Notes under the pieces: generated by a model
The model's input: the letters and a program-made list of their open reading frames with translations, nothing else
What the model was told of the DNA's origin: nothing
Database searches by the model: none
Translations under genes and position numbers: made by a program
NCBI RefSeq assembly: GCF_030161375.1
Contig: NZ_BSSQ01000004.1
Span: forward strand, 124,001 to 188,000
DNA length: 64,000 bases
Direction: 5' to 3'
DNA from: Paenibacillus glycanilyticus
Lineage (GTDB): Bacteria; Bacillota; Bacilli; Paenibacillales; Paenibacillaceae
Shown here: positions 26,670 through 36,011 of the stretch, one piece after another
How the letters are laid out: each line of letters begins with the position of its first letter
Numbering within the stretch: position 1 is the first letter of the stretch

Positions 26670-28277
26670 TTGCAAATGAGACGACAGACGATGGGAAAGG
26701 CCGCTTTGGCGGCAATCGTGGCGGCGGGCTTGCTCGCGGGCTGCAGCTCCAACTCGAATAACGGCAATACAACTAATAATACAAAAGAATCAAACACAAG
26801 CCCAAGCGCCAACGCGAGTGAACCGGCAGCGACGAAAGAAGCAACTGCCAAGCCGATCGAAATTACATGGGGGATCCATTTCCAGGCAGCCGGTGTTGTT
26901 GAGAACACACAAGTTCAGAAATGGCTGGAACAGAAATTTAACGTGAAGATCAAGCCGGTGAAAGTAACCGATGCCAGCATCGCGTCCGGCGATGTTCCGG
27001 ATATCTTTATGCTAGGGGATCCGGCGAACGTCTCGGCCTATCAGAACCAAGGCGTGCTGTCGAGCATTGATCCTGCGATGCTGAAGGAACAAATGCCGGA
27101 ATATTACGCCGATATCGAGAATAACAGCAAGCTGTTCCAAACCGTTACCTTTAATGATCAGCTATGGGCAATTCCAATGTATATTGATTCCAAGAAGCCT
27201 TACGATCTGGGCATGCTTTGGCGCAAAGATTGGCTGGACAATGTCGGGATTACGAAGGTTCCGGAGACGCTTGATGAATTCGAGAAAGCCGTATACGCCT
27301 TTGCGGAGAAGGATCCGGACAAGAACGGCAAAAAAGATACGTACGGGCTGACCGGTACAGCCACCTCGACTTGGTCCTCCGGTTTCTATTCGATCTTCGG
27401 GGCGTTTGGCGTGGAGCCAACGATGTGGCATGAGAAGAACGGCGAGATCGTCAATGGCTCTGTTGCGCCGGAGACGAAGGAAGCGTTGGCGAAGCTTCGG
27501 CAATGGTACGCCGATGGCGTAATTGATCCGGAATTTATTACCGATACGCAAGATTCATACCGCAAGAAGCTCTACAACAACCGCATTGGCGTAATTGAAG
27601 AGCAGATTGCGAAAGGCGCGCTGCCGGAAGGCGGTACCGTCACGGAGATGAAATCCTTAAGTCCAAACGCGGAGCTGGTCTTCTCGAAAAATCCGAAAGG
27701 CCCGGGCGGCGAAGGTTCATGGGACTGGGGCGTAAAGAGCAATTTCGTTGTCATCGGCAGCAAAGTGAAAGACCAGCCCGAGAAGCTCGCGAAGCTGTTC
27801 GAAATTCTGCGCGCGGAGAGCAACGATGAAGAGACGATCAATATGACGACTCTTGGCGTGAAGGGAACGCATTGGGATTTTGCGGAGAGCGGAGCCGCTT
27901 CCGGCGCAACGAAGTTCCTTCCGTCGTTTGAGAAGCAGGAGCAACGCGATCAGGAAGGCATTCGTCTCTTCTCGCTCGGCAACATTACAACGCAAGCCTA
28001 CCGTCAGAAATATTCCAATCCGAAGCTGAACGAAGCGATCAAGACCTATTCTTCCGCTCCGAACCTGACGGATGCCCTGCTCTTCTCGGTATTGCCATCC
28101 GACGGCAAATACAAGGCAGACCTGACTTCGCTTATGCAGAAATATTTCGCCCAGATTATTAGCGGCGAAATTCCGCTTGACGACTTCGATAAGTTTGTAA
28201 CGGAATGGAAGGCTAGAGGCGGCGACGAGTTAACGAAAGAAGCCAATGAGCTGTACCAGGCGCAATTCAAAAATTAA
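26670..28277 (+). CDS. Sugar-binding lipoprotein of third ABC importer
   Basis: A 535-residue lipoprotein: basic start, hydrophobic core and lipobox LLAGC (Cys25), then an Asn/Thr/Ser/Ala-rich linker to about residue 60. The mature part is a LipO-like solute-binding fold. TTG at 26670 is 6 bases from AGGGGGAG; an ATG at 26676 is possible. Here the binding-protein gene comes first in the operon, unlike the two importers to the left, and is separated from the permeases by a hairpin, an arrangement that gives more binding protein than permease. Confidence 0.92.
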   Translation: MQMRRQTMGKAALAAIVAAGLLAGCSSNSNNGNTTNNTKESNTSPSANASEPAATKEATAKPIEITWGIHFQAAGVVENTQVQKWLEQKFNVKIKPVKVTDASIASGDVPDIFMLGDPANVSAYQNQGVLSSIDPAMLKEQMPEYYADIENNSKLFQTVTFNDQLWAIPMYIDSKKPYDLGMLWRKDWLDNVGITKVPETLDEFEKAVYAFAEKDPDKNGKKDTYGLTGTATSTWSSGFYSIFGAFGVEPTMWHEKNGEIVNGSVAPETKEALAKLRQWYADGVIDPEFITDTQDSYRKKLYNNRIGVIEEQIAKGALPEGGTVTEMKSLSPNAELVFSKNPKGPGGEGSWDWGVKSNFVVIGSKVKDQPEKLAKLFEILRAESNDEETINMTTLGVKGTHWDFAESGAASGATKFLPSFEKQEQRDQEGIRLFSLGNITTQAYRQKYSNPKLNEAIKTYSSAPNLTDALLFSVLPSDGKYKADLTSLMQKYFAQIISGEIPLDDFDKFVTEWKARGGDELTKEANELYQAQFKN

Positions 28278-28292
28278 CCTGTTCCGCGGTCC

Positions 28293-28319
28293 CGCAAGAG
28301 TGAAAGGCTTGCTCTTGCG
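28293..28319 (+). terminator. Intercistronic hairpin between binding protein and permease
   Basis: CGCAAGAG pairs perfectly with CTCTTGCG around an 11-base loop, without a T run. It is more likely an RNA-stability or attenuation element than a full terminator. Confidence 0.5.
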
Positions 28320-28352
28320 AGCGGTCCGGGCAAGGTTGCAAGGAAGTGTAGC

Positions 28353-29252
28353 ATGAGGACGATACGCAAGCACGGAGAGCTGTTCTCGTTATTTCTATTT
28401 TCCTTTCTCTTTTTCTTTATTTTCAAATATGGTCCGCTATATGGCGTGATCATTGCGTTTAAAGATTTCAAAGTGGTAGACGGCATTTGGGGAAGCCCGT
28501 GGGTAGGGTTTCAGCATTTCCAAGAGTTGTTCCAGAACAGCGACTTTTACCGACTGCTCAAAAACACGCTTCTGCTTAATTTATATTTGCTCCTTTTTGC
28601 TTTCCCCGCGCCGATCATTTTGGCGCTGCTGCTGAACGAGGTCCGGTCGCGCTATTTCCAGCGCTTTATTCAGATGACGATGTATTTGCCCCATTTCGTA
28701 TCCTGGGTCATCATGTCGGGGCTTATCATCTACTTCTTATCGCCAACGACCGGGGTTTTGGCCGAGATCGTAGGCTGGTTTGGAGGAAAGCCCGTCTTCT
28801 ATATGGGCAAAAAAGAATATTTCCGCTCCATCGTTGTCATTTCCGCCATTCTGAAAGATTTGGGCTGGGGCTCGATTATTTATTTCGCAGCTTTGACGGG
28901 GATTAATCCGGAGTTGCAAGAATCCGCGATTATCGACGGGGCAAACCGTTGGCAGCGCATGATCAAGATTAACATCCCGTCGATTATGCCCACGATTTCC
29001 ATCATGTTTATTCTAAGCTTGGGCGGTTTCTTAAGCGCGAATTTCGAACAAATCATTAACTTGCTTAACCCGGTTACGTTCGAGACCGGCGATGTTATCG
29101 ATACTTATGTCTACCGGGTAGGCCTGCAGCAATTCCAATACAGCTACACGGCCGCGATTGGTTTGTTCAAATCGCTGGTTGGCCTTCTGCTTATTCTCGG
29201 CGCTAATCTGCTTGTCAGAAAAGCTAGCCGGGGGGAGAGCGGTTTATGGTAG
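28353..29252 (+). CDS. ABC sugar importer permease, LplB type (third importer)
   Basis: A 299-residue membrane protein with six helices and EAA loop QESAIIDGANRWQRMIKINIPS. The N-terminal helix is preceded by only a dozen residues. It is the first permease of the importer whose binding protein is encoded upstream. The start follows AAGGAAG. The partner permease begins 19 bases after its stop. No ATPase gene is associated. Confidence 0.92.
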   Translation: MRTIRKHGELFSLFLFSFLFFFIFKYGPLYGVIIAFKDFKVVDGIWGSPWVGFQHFQELFQNSDFYRLLKNTLLLNLYLLLFAFPAPIILALLLNEVRSRYFQRFIQMTMYLPHFVSWVIMSGLIIYFLSPTTGVLAEIVGWFGGKPVFYMGKKEYFRSIVVISAILKDLGWGSIIYFAALTGINPELQESAIIDGANRWQRMIKINIPSIMPTISIMFILSLGGFLSANFEQIINLLNPVTFETGDVIDTYVYRVGLQQFQYSYTAAIGLFKSLVGLLLILGANLLVRKASRGESGLW

Positions 29253-29271
29253 GGACAGGAGGGAAATGTTC

Positions 29272-30141
29272 ATGAGGGCCACCAGATGGCAGGATCGTAT
29301 CGCCCCCGGCATTATTTATTTCGTACTCGCGGCATTAGCCGTTATTGTTGTCTATCCCTTTATACATGTCATCTCCGTTTCGTTTAGCGGACGCGGGGAA
29401 GCGCTCCGAAGCGGATTTCATTTCTTCCCGCGGGATGCGGAGTGGACCGCATACAAGGAGCTGCTCCAATATCCGTTTATCTGGACCGGTTATTCGAACA
29501 CGATATTCCGCATGGTAGTTGGTACGTTCCTGACGCTGATCGTAACGGTGTGCGCAGCTTACCCGTTGTCGCGCCCCGATTTTCCGGCCAAACGGATGCT
29601 TACGTTGCTGTTGCTCTTCACCATGATTTTTGACGGCGGAATCGTGCCTCATTATTTGCTCATGAAGGATTTGCATTTGCTCAATTCTCTCTGGGTTTAT
29701 GTGCTGCCGACTGCGGCAAATGCGTTTCAGGTGCTGGTTATGTTGTCTTTCTTCCGTTCGCTGCCCGATGCTCTGATCGAAGCGGCCCGTATTGACGGAG
29801 CGAGAGATATCCGTATTTTGTTCACCATTGTACTGCCGCTGTCGATTCCGCCGCTCGTGACGATTGGGTTATGGTCGATGGTTCACCATATCAATGCGTT
29901 TATGGACAATTTGCTGTATGTAACCGACCAATCCAAGTTTGTGCTGCAGCAAGTCGTCCGGCAGATTCTAATTGAAAACAAGGTAGATCCGTTTACGACG
30001 GCAACCAATTTGACGCCACCGGCTCCGGAAAGTCTAAAGATGGCTTCCGTCATCGTGTGTACGTTGCCCGTGCTTGTCGTTTATCCATTCCTGCTGAAAT
30101 ACTTCGAGAAAGGAACGATGATTGGATCGGTAAAAGGCTAA
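29272..30141 (+). CDS. ABC sugar importer permease, YtcP type (third importer)
   Basis: Start set at ATG 29272, 8 bases after AGGAGGG at 29257-29263; in-frame codons farther upstream lie inside the previous gene and an ATG at 29266 is too close to the box. The 289-residue protein has the EAA loop IEAARIDGARDIRILFTIVLP and the family C-terminus YFEKGTMIGSVKG. It pairs with the LplB-type permease. The beta-helix protein gene follows after 59 bases on the same strand and probably on the same transcript. Confidence 0.92.
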   Translation: MRATRWQDRIAPGIIYFVLAALAVIVVYPFIHVISVSFSGRGEALRSGFHFFPRDAEWTAYKELLQYPFIWTGYSNTIFRMVVGTFLTLIVTVCAAYPLSRPDFPAKRMLTLLLLFTMIFDGGIVPHYLLMKDLHLLNSLWVYVLPTAANAFQVLVMLSFFRSLPDALIEAARIDGARDIRILFTIVLPLSIPPLVTIGLWSMVHHINAFMDNLLYVTDQSKFVLQQVVRQILIENKVDPFTTATNLTPPAPESLKMASVIVCTLPVLVVYPFLLKYFEKGTMIGSVKG

Positions 30142-30200
30142 GCGAAGGGAACCACAAGGTTCCCTTTCTATTTGTAGAACCAAGGAGGAGTAGATCAAGC

Positions 30201-33200
30201 ATGATGAGGAAAATGATGACAATGGTATGTCTATTGGCGTTGCTGCTAGGCGGGCTGCCGGCCATGGGCGTGCAGGCGGCGGAAGCTAAGAGCACGGGCA
30301 CAGCCTCCAGCTCAAGCGGCAGCTCGAGTGAAAACGCCGGTGCGACCTTTTACGTCTCGCCAAATGGAAGCGATTCCAATTCTGGCGCGGAAGAGGCTCC
30401 TTTTCTAACTTTGGAGAAGGCAAGGGACGTGATTCGTCAGTTGAAACAAAGCTCGGGGTTGCCAGATGGCGGCGTTACGGTCTATCTAAGAGGTGGCGTC
30501 TACAGCCGGATCGGAAGTTTTCAGCTTGAGGAGCAAGATTCGGGTACGGCGGATAAGCCAATTACATATAAGGCTTATCCGGGGGAAGCGGTCAGGCTGA
30601 GCGGCGGGCAGAATCTGGACAAAAGCTGGTTCGAGCCCGTAACCGACGAAGCGGTATTAAACCGAATCATTAGCACGGATGCCCGGACGAAAGTCATGCA
30701 AGTAGACTTGAGCGCGCACGGCATTACCGATTACGGCGTATTAAGCCGGCATGGGTATTACAAAGCGAACGATGTCAGCCAGACCCCGCCGATGGAGCTG
30801 TATGTCGAAGGCCAAGGCATGACGCTGGCCAGATGGCCAAACAACGGAACGGTGCAGATGGGCGATATTGTTGATCCCGGTCCAACCCGCAAGGACGCTG
30901 ATCTGCAGACAAGAGGCGGCACGTTCAAATATACGTACGACCGGCCGTCGTTATGGACGCAAGCGGACGATATTTGGCTGGACGGGATTTTCGGATACAG
31001 CTGGGAATGGTCGTATAACAAGGTGGCTTCGATCGATACCGCCAACAAAACGATTACGTTAGCTTATGGGGAAATGAGCGGGTTGTTCAAGAACTGGTAC
31101 CCGGACTTTCATTTTGCGCAGAACTTATTAGAAGAGATCGATATGCCAGGGGAGTATTACGTAGACCGCAGCCAAGGCATTCTGTATTTCATGCCTACCG
31201 CTGCTTTCCTGCAGAAGGATCATCCCGAAATTACGGTAACGATGCTGAAAACGCCGATGGTCAACACCGTTAATACGTCTTACGTGACGTTTGAGGACCT
31301 CATTATGGAGAACGGCCGCGATTCTGCGGCGGTCATTATGGGCGGCGACCATGTTCAAATCGTGCATTGCGAGATCCGCAACTTCACCGAGGGCGGCGTG
31401 CGCATCAATACGCAAAGCCGGTGGTTGTACGATGATTTCGCCAAAGCGTCCGGGGTGAATCATGCCGTTATTGGCACGCATATTCATCATATCGGAGGAA
31501 CGGGCGTTATATTAAACGGCGGCGACAGGCTGACGCTGGAGCCGGGCAATAACGTGGTGGAGGACAGCCACATTCATGATTTTGCCTATTACCATAAAGC
31601 TTATAATCCCGCCGTCATCCTTACAGGAGCCGGAAACCGAATCTCTCACAACGAAATTCATGACGCCCCTCATCCCGGGATCCTTATCTTTGGCAACGAT
31701 CATGTCGTGGAATACAACAATATCTATGACGTGTGCAAAACATTCTCCGATCTTGGCGCGATCTATATGAATCTAGGGGCATCGCCGCAGGAACGGGGCA
31801 CCGTGATCCGAAGAAACTATTTCCATAATATTGGCGAAGGCAAAGCCGGCGTGCAAGGGGTTTACCCAGACAATTTTACGATGGGCATTACGATTGAGGA
31901 AAATATTTTTTACCGGATGGGCAATTCCGCGATTCTGAACAATGGCGGCGCCCATATCCGCACAACCAATAACCTTTTTATAGACGCCAAGGTTCCTTAT
32001 GAATATTCGGATATGTACCTCGGCGACGGGCCGGATCAGCAAATCTCGAAAAACTACATGGGTCCGTGGCATGCTTTATTCGACAAGTACAATAATTTCG
32101 TAGGCATGCCTCATTTGACGAAATATCCGGAGTTGGCGGACTTTTTCACGGAAAACAGGTATTATCCGGACACTAATACGTTCCAGAACAACGTCATCTA
32201 TAATCCGACTAAGACGATAAGCAGCGCAACAAACGCAAACGGCGCTTCCGATAAGCGCAATCTGGTTCAATACGCCAACAACTGGGTGACGAATGTGGAC
32301 CCCGGATTTGTGAACCTGGCTGGCGGAGATCTGAACTTGAAGGCCGACGCGGCGGTGTTCCAGCAAATCCCGGGCTTTGCGGATGTCCCGTTCAGCGAGA
32401 TGGGACTGACTGACAAAGCGGGCACCTACTTGGCTCCCGAATCAATTCCTGTCGAAGGCGTAGAGCTGTACGATGACAATCTAACGATCGGGATCGGCAA
32501 ATCGTATGATCTGCATCCGGCCGTGCTTCCTTGGAACGCTTCGAATACGGCTCTTCAGTATACATCCAGCGATCCATCCGTTGTGAAGGTCGATGCAAAC
32601 GGCACCCTGAAGGGAGTTAATCTGGGAAGCGCGACCGTTACGGTTGTATCCGCAGACAATCCGCTTATTCAAGATGAGGTTCAAGTGACCGTTGAGGTCG
32701 GAGACGGCATTATGGACGATACGGATTTCGAGAATGGAAGGAACAGCTGGCCGACCGATCCGAACCGGAGCATTGTAGACGTTGGCGGCGGCAATCACAT
32801 GTATAAGCTGCTCAAAGGTGCAACCGCGCTGAACGATAACGACTATAGCAATTACGAGCTGAACTTCAAGCTGAAGACACCTCCCGTTATTCCCGAGCTT
32901 GCTACGTTCTATGTGTTTGACCGGTTGAACCCAAGCGGCAGCGGAGGAAGAATCGGGTACCGGAAGTTTGCGGACGGAACCTCCTCGTGGATTCTATATA
33001 ATGCTGCATGGGCAACGATTAAGCAAAATACGCTGCCTACTCAAGATCTGCTTCCCGATACCGCATATGACATCAAGATTATTGTAAAAGGACAGGAGGT
33101 CAGCGTTTACGCCAATGGGCAACTGAAGCTGAAAGCTTCGGATCCGGGCTTTAATGCTTCGGGTAAAGTCGGCTTTTATGCCGGAGGTTTTGACTATCTG

Positions 33201-34778
33201 TTATTTGACGATATTATGTTCAACGTACCTACTACCAACGTGGCCGGTTTGTTGCTCGATAAGAGCAGCGTAAACATGGTCATCGGCGAAAATCAGCAAA
33301 TGCAGGTTCAATTCGATCCGTCGGACGCCGCCGACCGGTCTGTTAACTGGCATTCCGCCGATCCCAATATTGCGTCCGTAGATGAGAACGGGAAGGTAAC
33401 GGCTTTGGCCAAAGGAGAAACCACGGTTACGGTAACCTCTGTTGCCAACCCGGCGGCAACGGCTTCCGTTCGAATAGTCGTGTCGGATATTTTGCAATTT
33501 ACGGATTTTGATTCGGGAGCAAACGGTTGGCCGGTTGATCCGAACCGAAGTATCGTTACGGTAAACGGCAATAAGATGTACCGGATTGTTGCAGGGGCTT
33601 CGGCTCTTCATCCGAAGGTTTTTACCGATTATGATTTGACCTTCAAGCTGAAGACGCCTGCCGTGATGCCGGCTCAAGGTACTTTCTATATTTATGATCG
33701 CTCCGCATCCGGAACATCCGGCAAGGTCGGCTACCGGAAGCTGGCGGATGGCACGTCGCAATGGGTATTGTACAATCCAAGCTGGACCGTGCTGCAAACG
33801 AAAAACTTTGCAGGTCAGGATTTGCAGCCAGACACGGATTACACGATCAGAGTCGTGGTCGACGGGGCGAGCATCCGGGTATATGTGAATGGCGAACTGA
33901 GACTGGACGGCACGGACACCAAACATAACGCATCGGGAACGGTAGGTTTTTATGTAGGCGGCTTCAGCGAGTTCTGGTTTGACGACGTTAAGTTTACGCT
34001 GATTGACCGGACGCCTCCGGTAACGACGGCTACCTTGTCCTCCGAACAATCGAGCGAAGGCGGGGAATGGTATACGCATCCCGTCACGGTTAAGCTCCAA
34101 GCGGCGGACGAAGGAACTGGCGTAACGGGAACGGAATATAGCACCGACGGCGGTGCAACTTGGCAGCCCTACCAGAGCCAGCTTGTATTCAGCGACGACG
34201 GGAGTTATTCAATCCTCTATCATTCCGTAGACTCGTCGGGAAATAGGGAGGACAACAACACGATCGGTTTCAAGCTGGATAGTCTAGTACCTCAAGCTTC
34301 TGTTTCGGGGATCGAAGAGAAAGCGTATGCCAATACGGAAACTTTGAATCTGTCCTGGACGGTCTCGGATGCCGGGTCCGGAGTGGACGAAGGGAAAACC
34401 ATCGCGCAACTGGACGGTCAGCCGGTACTTGCCGGAACAACCATCCCGCTGTATACGCTGGCTGCCGGGCCTCATACGTTCACCTTGTCCGTAACGGATA
34501 TAGCTGGCAATACGGGGGAGAGTACGGTCACCTTCACTACTTATGCGGATGCCGGTACGCTGAAGGAGCTTGTTGCTCAGTTCTACGGGATGGACTGGAT
34601 TGACAATCACGGAATCGCGAACAGCTTGACGAAGCAGCTGGATAATGACAGCCTTGAAGCCTTTATCCATCATGTCGAAGCGCAAAGCGGCAAACATATT
34701 CAGGCGGAAGCCGCCGCCTATTTACTGCGGGATGCTGAATGGATCTCGCAAGGGACAGGAACGGAAAACGTAGTTTAA
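30201..34778 (+). CDS. Large secreted right-handed beta-helix protein with tandem Big2/laminin-G-like modules
   Basis: Start at ATG 30201 after AAGGAGG; the frame extends upstream only through the permease gene. The 1525-residue protein has a signal peptide (cleaved near VQAAEA), then a parallel beta-helix region of about 750 residues beginning FYVSPNGSDSNSGAEEAPF with PbH1-like repeats (HDAPHPGILIFGNDHVVEYNNIYD). This resembles GH141-type and related beta-helix glycosidases; family is not certain. After it come two tandem copies of a Big2-like Ig domain plus a beta-sandwich with the shared run WPxDPNRSIV, an Ig-like domain with YSTDGGATW, another with LSVTDIAGNTGEST, and a helical C-terminal segment. 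It is secreted and probably degrades or binds the glycan that the upstream importer takes up. Confidence 0.8.
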   Translation: MMRKMMTMVCLLALLLGGLPAMGVQAAEAKSTGTASSSSGSSSENAGATFYVSPNGSDSNSGAEEAPFLTLEKARDVIRQLKQSSGLPDGGVTVYLRGGVYSRIGSFQLEEQDSGTADKPITYKAYPGEAVRLSGGQNLDKSWFEPVTDEAVLNRIISTDARTKVMQVDLSAHGITDYGVLSRHGYYKANDVSQTPPMELYVEGQGMTLARWPNNGTVQMGDIVDPGPTRKDADLQTRGGTFKYTYDRPSLWTQADDIWLDGIFGYSWEWSYNKVASIDTANKTITLAYGEMSGLFKNWYPDFHFAQNLLEEIDMPGEYYVDRSQGILYFMPTAAFLQKDHPEITVTMLKTPMVNTVNTSYVTFEDLIMENGRDSAAVIMGGDHVQIVHCEIRNFTEGGVRINTQSRWLYDDFAKASGVNHAVIGTHIHHIGGTGVILNGGDRLTLEPGNNVVEDSHIHDFAYYHKAYNPAVILTGAGNRISHNEIHDAPHPGILIFGNDHVVEYNNIYDVCKTFSDLGAIYMNLGASPQERGTVIRRNYFHNIGEGKAGVQGVYPDNFTMGITIEENIFYRMGNSAILNNGGAHIRTTNNLFIDAKVPYEYSDMYLGDGPDQQISKNYMGPWHALFDKYNNFVGMPHLTKYPELADFFTENRYYPDTNTFQNNVIYNPTKTISSATNANGASDKRNLVQYANNWVTNVDPGFVNLAGGDLNLKADAAVFQQIPGFADVPFSEMGLTDKAGTYLAPESIPVEGVELYDDNLTIGIGKSYDLHPAVLPWNASNTALQYTSSDPSVVKVDANGTLKGVNLGSATVTVVSADNPLIQDEVQVTVEVGDGIMDDTDFENGRNSWPTDPNRSIVDVGGGNHMYKLLKGATALNDNDYSNYELNFKLKTPPVIPELATFYVFDRLNPSGSGGRIGYRKFADGTSSWILYNAAWATIKQNTLPTQDLLPDTAYDIKIIVKGQEVSVYANGQLKLKASDPGFNASGKVGFYAGGFDYLLFDDIMFNVPTTNVAGLLLDKSSVNMVIGENQQMQVQFDPSDAADRSVNWHSADPNIASVDENGKVTALAKGETTVTVTSVANPAATASVRIVVSDILQFTDFDSGANGWPVDPNRSIVTVNGNKMYRIVAGASALHPKVFTDYDLTFKLKTPAVMPAQGTFYIYDRSASGTSGKVGYRKLADGTSQWVLYNPSWTVLQTKNFAGQDLQPDTDYTIRVVVDGASIRVYVNGELRLDGTDTKHNASGTVGFYVGGFSEFWFDDVKFTLIDRTPPVTTATLSSEQSSEGGEWYTHPVTVKLQAADEGTGVTGTEYSTDGGATWQPYQSQLVFSDDGSYSILYHSVDSSGNREDNNTIGFKLDSLVPQASVSGIEEKAYANTETLNLSWTVSDAGSGVDEGKTIAQLDGQPVLAGTTIPLYTLAAGPHTFTLSVTDIAGNTGESTVTFTTYADAGTLKELVAQFYGMDWIDNHGIANSLTKQLDNDSLEAFIHHVEAQSGKHIQAEAAAYLLRDAEWISQGTGTENVV

Positions 34779-34793
34779 CCGTGAGGGCAATCG

Positions 34794-34834
34794 GGAAAAA
34801 GCGGTACAGAGGTAACCTCTGGACCGCTTTTTCC
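34794..34834 (+). terminator. Strong hairpin terminator after beta-helix protein
   Basis: GGAAAAAGCGGT pairs with ACCGCTTTTTCC and a nested CAGAGG/CCTCTG stem extends it to almost the whole 41 bases. The A-rich and T-rich flanks make it active in both directions. Confidence 0.88.
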
Positions 34835-34842
34835 ATGCGTAC

Positions 34843-34909
34843 ATTGGATTTTCTCCAATAGAATTCTGCTTAGAGCAGCATTTAATGAGCCACGTTGGAT
34901 TTCCTCCAA
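34843..34909. repeat. Two short near-identical palindromes
   Basis: ATTGGATTTTCTCCAAT at 34843-34859 and TTGGATTTCCTCCAA at 34895-34909, 52 bases apart, each able to form a 5-6-bp hairpin, in the gap between two convergent operons. Function unknown. Confidence 0.5.
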
Positions 34910-34958
34910 TCAAAAGCGAACAAATAGATGGCAGTACTTTCAACTCTCGCAGTTAACA

Positions 34959-35006
34959 AACGAGGGCTATTCCAACGTCATAAATGACCGCGAAATAGCC
35001 CTCGTT
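34959..35006 (-). terminator. Hairpin terminator of minus-strand glycosidase operon
   Basis: AACGAGGGCTATT pairs with AATAGCCCTCGTT over a 22-base loop, just past the stop codon of the minus-strand gene ending at 35011. The T-rich flank on the minus strand is modest. Confidence 0.65.
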
Positions 35007-35010
35007 ATAT

Positions 35011-35991
35011 TTATATAAGTTCCGGGAACACCCAAGCGTACGATTGAAAATAACCGCTGTTTTTGTTCCGGTTGCCGATAATCGGGCGGTAAGGGGAGAC
35101 GAATCTATCGTACTGTGGATCCTTGTATATGTTGAACATAGCTTCGTACAAATCTACTGGCCAAGTTTGGGAGGTGAGTGGGGCAGGGAAGTTCTGCCCT
35201 TTCTCATAAGGCCATTCTCCGGCGCGGCCGTCGGCATAATACAATAGCGTATCCAGCGCTTTCTTAATATGGTTGCCGCTAGGCGAGGTCCAATGGAACA
35301 AGTCTTCGCCGGTATAATCCAGCACTTGCTTGGCGGCAGCCGTAAGCGGAGCAAGGGCGAAATAATGGTACCAGATCGAATTCGTGCCTCTTAACGTCTC
35401 TTCCGGAATGTAGCCGCTAAGCGACAGGGAGGAATCGATATGCGACTTCAGTTGAACAACTTCTTCCTGGAACCCGGTCTGATCATCGAGGAAACGATAG
35501 AACAATAGCTGAGCGTATAGGCTCCAGCTCCACCAGTTGTTCCGAAGCGGGATACGATCCCACAAAGGCAGGAGCACATGTGTGACCCAGTAGACGAACT
35601 GATCCTGATCGGCTTTCAGCCATCCTGGATAAGCCTTCAACCACTCCGCTGCTTGAAGAAAACCGGCTCCCAAATAAGCGGAGACTAGCGGACCGTCCTT
35701 ATCCGCGAGCTCCTTGTTCACCGAAGCCCAGCCTTGCAGCAACTCCACCGCTTTGTCCGCATAAGCGGGTCGGCCAGTCAGCCGGTAAGCTAGAGCCGTC
35801 GTATAAGCAGCTTGCGCATCGGCCTCCATTAGCTGCTTGGCAGCTAAATGTCCCGCGGTATCGAAATAAAAGCCGGGAATATGCCAGACGGGAACGGCAT
35901 GACAGCTCGCGGACAAACTTTCCTCGGCTATGCGGAGAAGTTCCGTCTTAACGGCTGCATTTGGCGCTGTTGCGAGATCTTTATTGGTCAT
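35011..35991 (-). CDS. Alginate-lyase-fold (alpha/alpha toroid) family protein
   Basis: A roughly 326-residue cytoplasmic protein of all-helical character resembling the alginate_lyase Pfam domain: VWHIPGFYFD, the RNNWWSWSLYAQLL motif, and GTNSIWYHYFALAPL with YGGxxP-like aromatic patches near the C-terminus. The family includes lyases that split uronate-containing oligosaccharides by beta-elimination. ATG at 35991 is chosen for its 8-9-base distance from AAGGAG; ATG at 35997 is possible. There is no signal peptide. It is the last gene of the RhaM-like/GH2 operon, 14 to 20 bases after the GH2 gene, so it likely acts on the same imported substrate. Confidence 0.75.
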   Translation of the reverse strand: MTNKDLATAPNAAVKTELLRIAEESLSASCHAVPVWHIPGFYFDTAGHLAAKQLMEADAQAAYTTALAYRLTGRPAYADKAVELLQGWASVNKELADKDGPLVSAYLGAGFLQAAEWLKAYPGWLKADQDQFVYWVTHVLLPLWDRIPLRNNWWSWSLYAQLLFYRFLDDQTGFQEEVVQLKSHIDSSLSLSGYIPEETLRGTNSIWYHYFALAPLTAAAKQVLDYTGEDLFHWTSPSGNHIKKALDTLLYYADGRAGEWPYEKGQNFPAPLTSQTWPVDLYEAMFNIYKDPQYDRFVSPYRPIIGNRNKNSGYFQSYAWVFPELI

Positions 35992-36011
35992 TTGCATACT
36001 CTCCTTCTGTT

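Noticed and set aside
33201-34100. Long minus-strand open frame opposite the beta-helix gene
   Set aside because: It lies fully antisense to a well-supported gene, has no ribosome site and its composition (Arg/Ile/His-rich) is that of a shadow frame.
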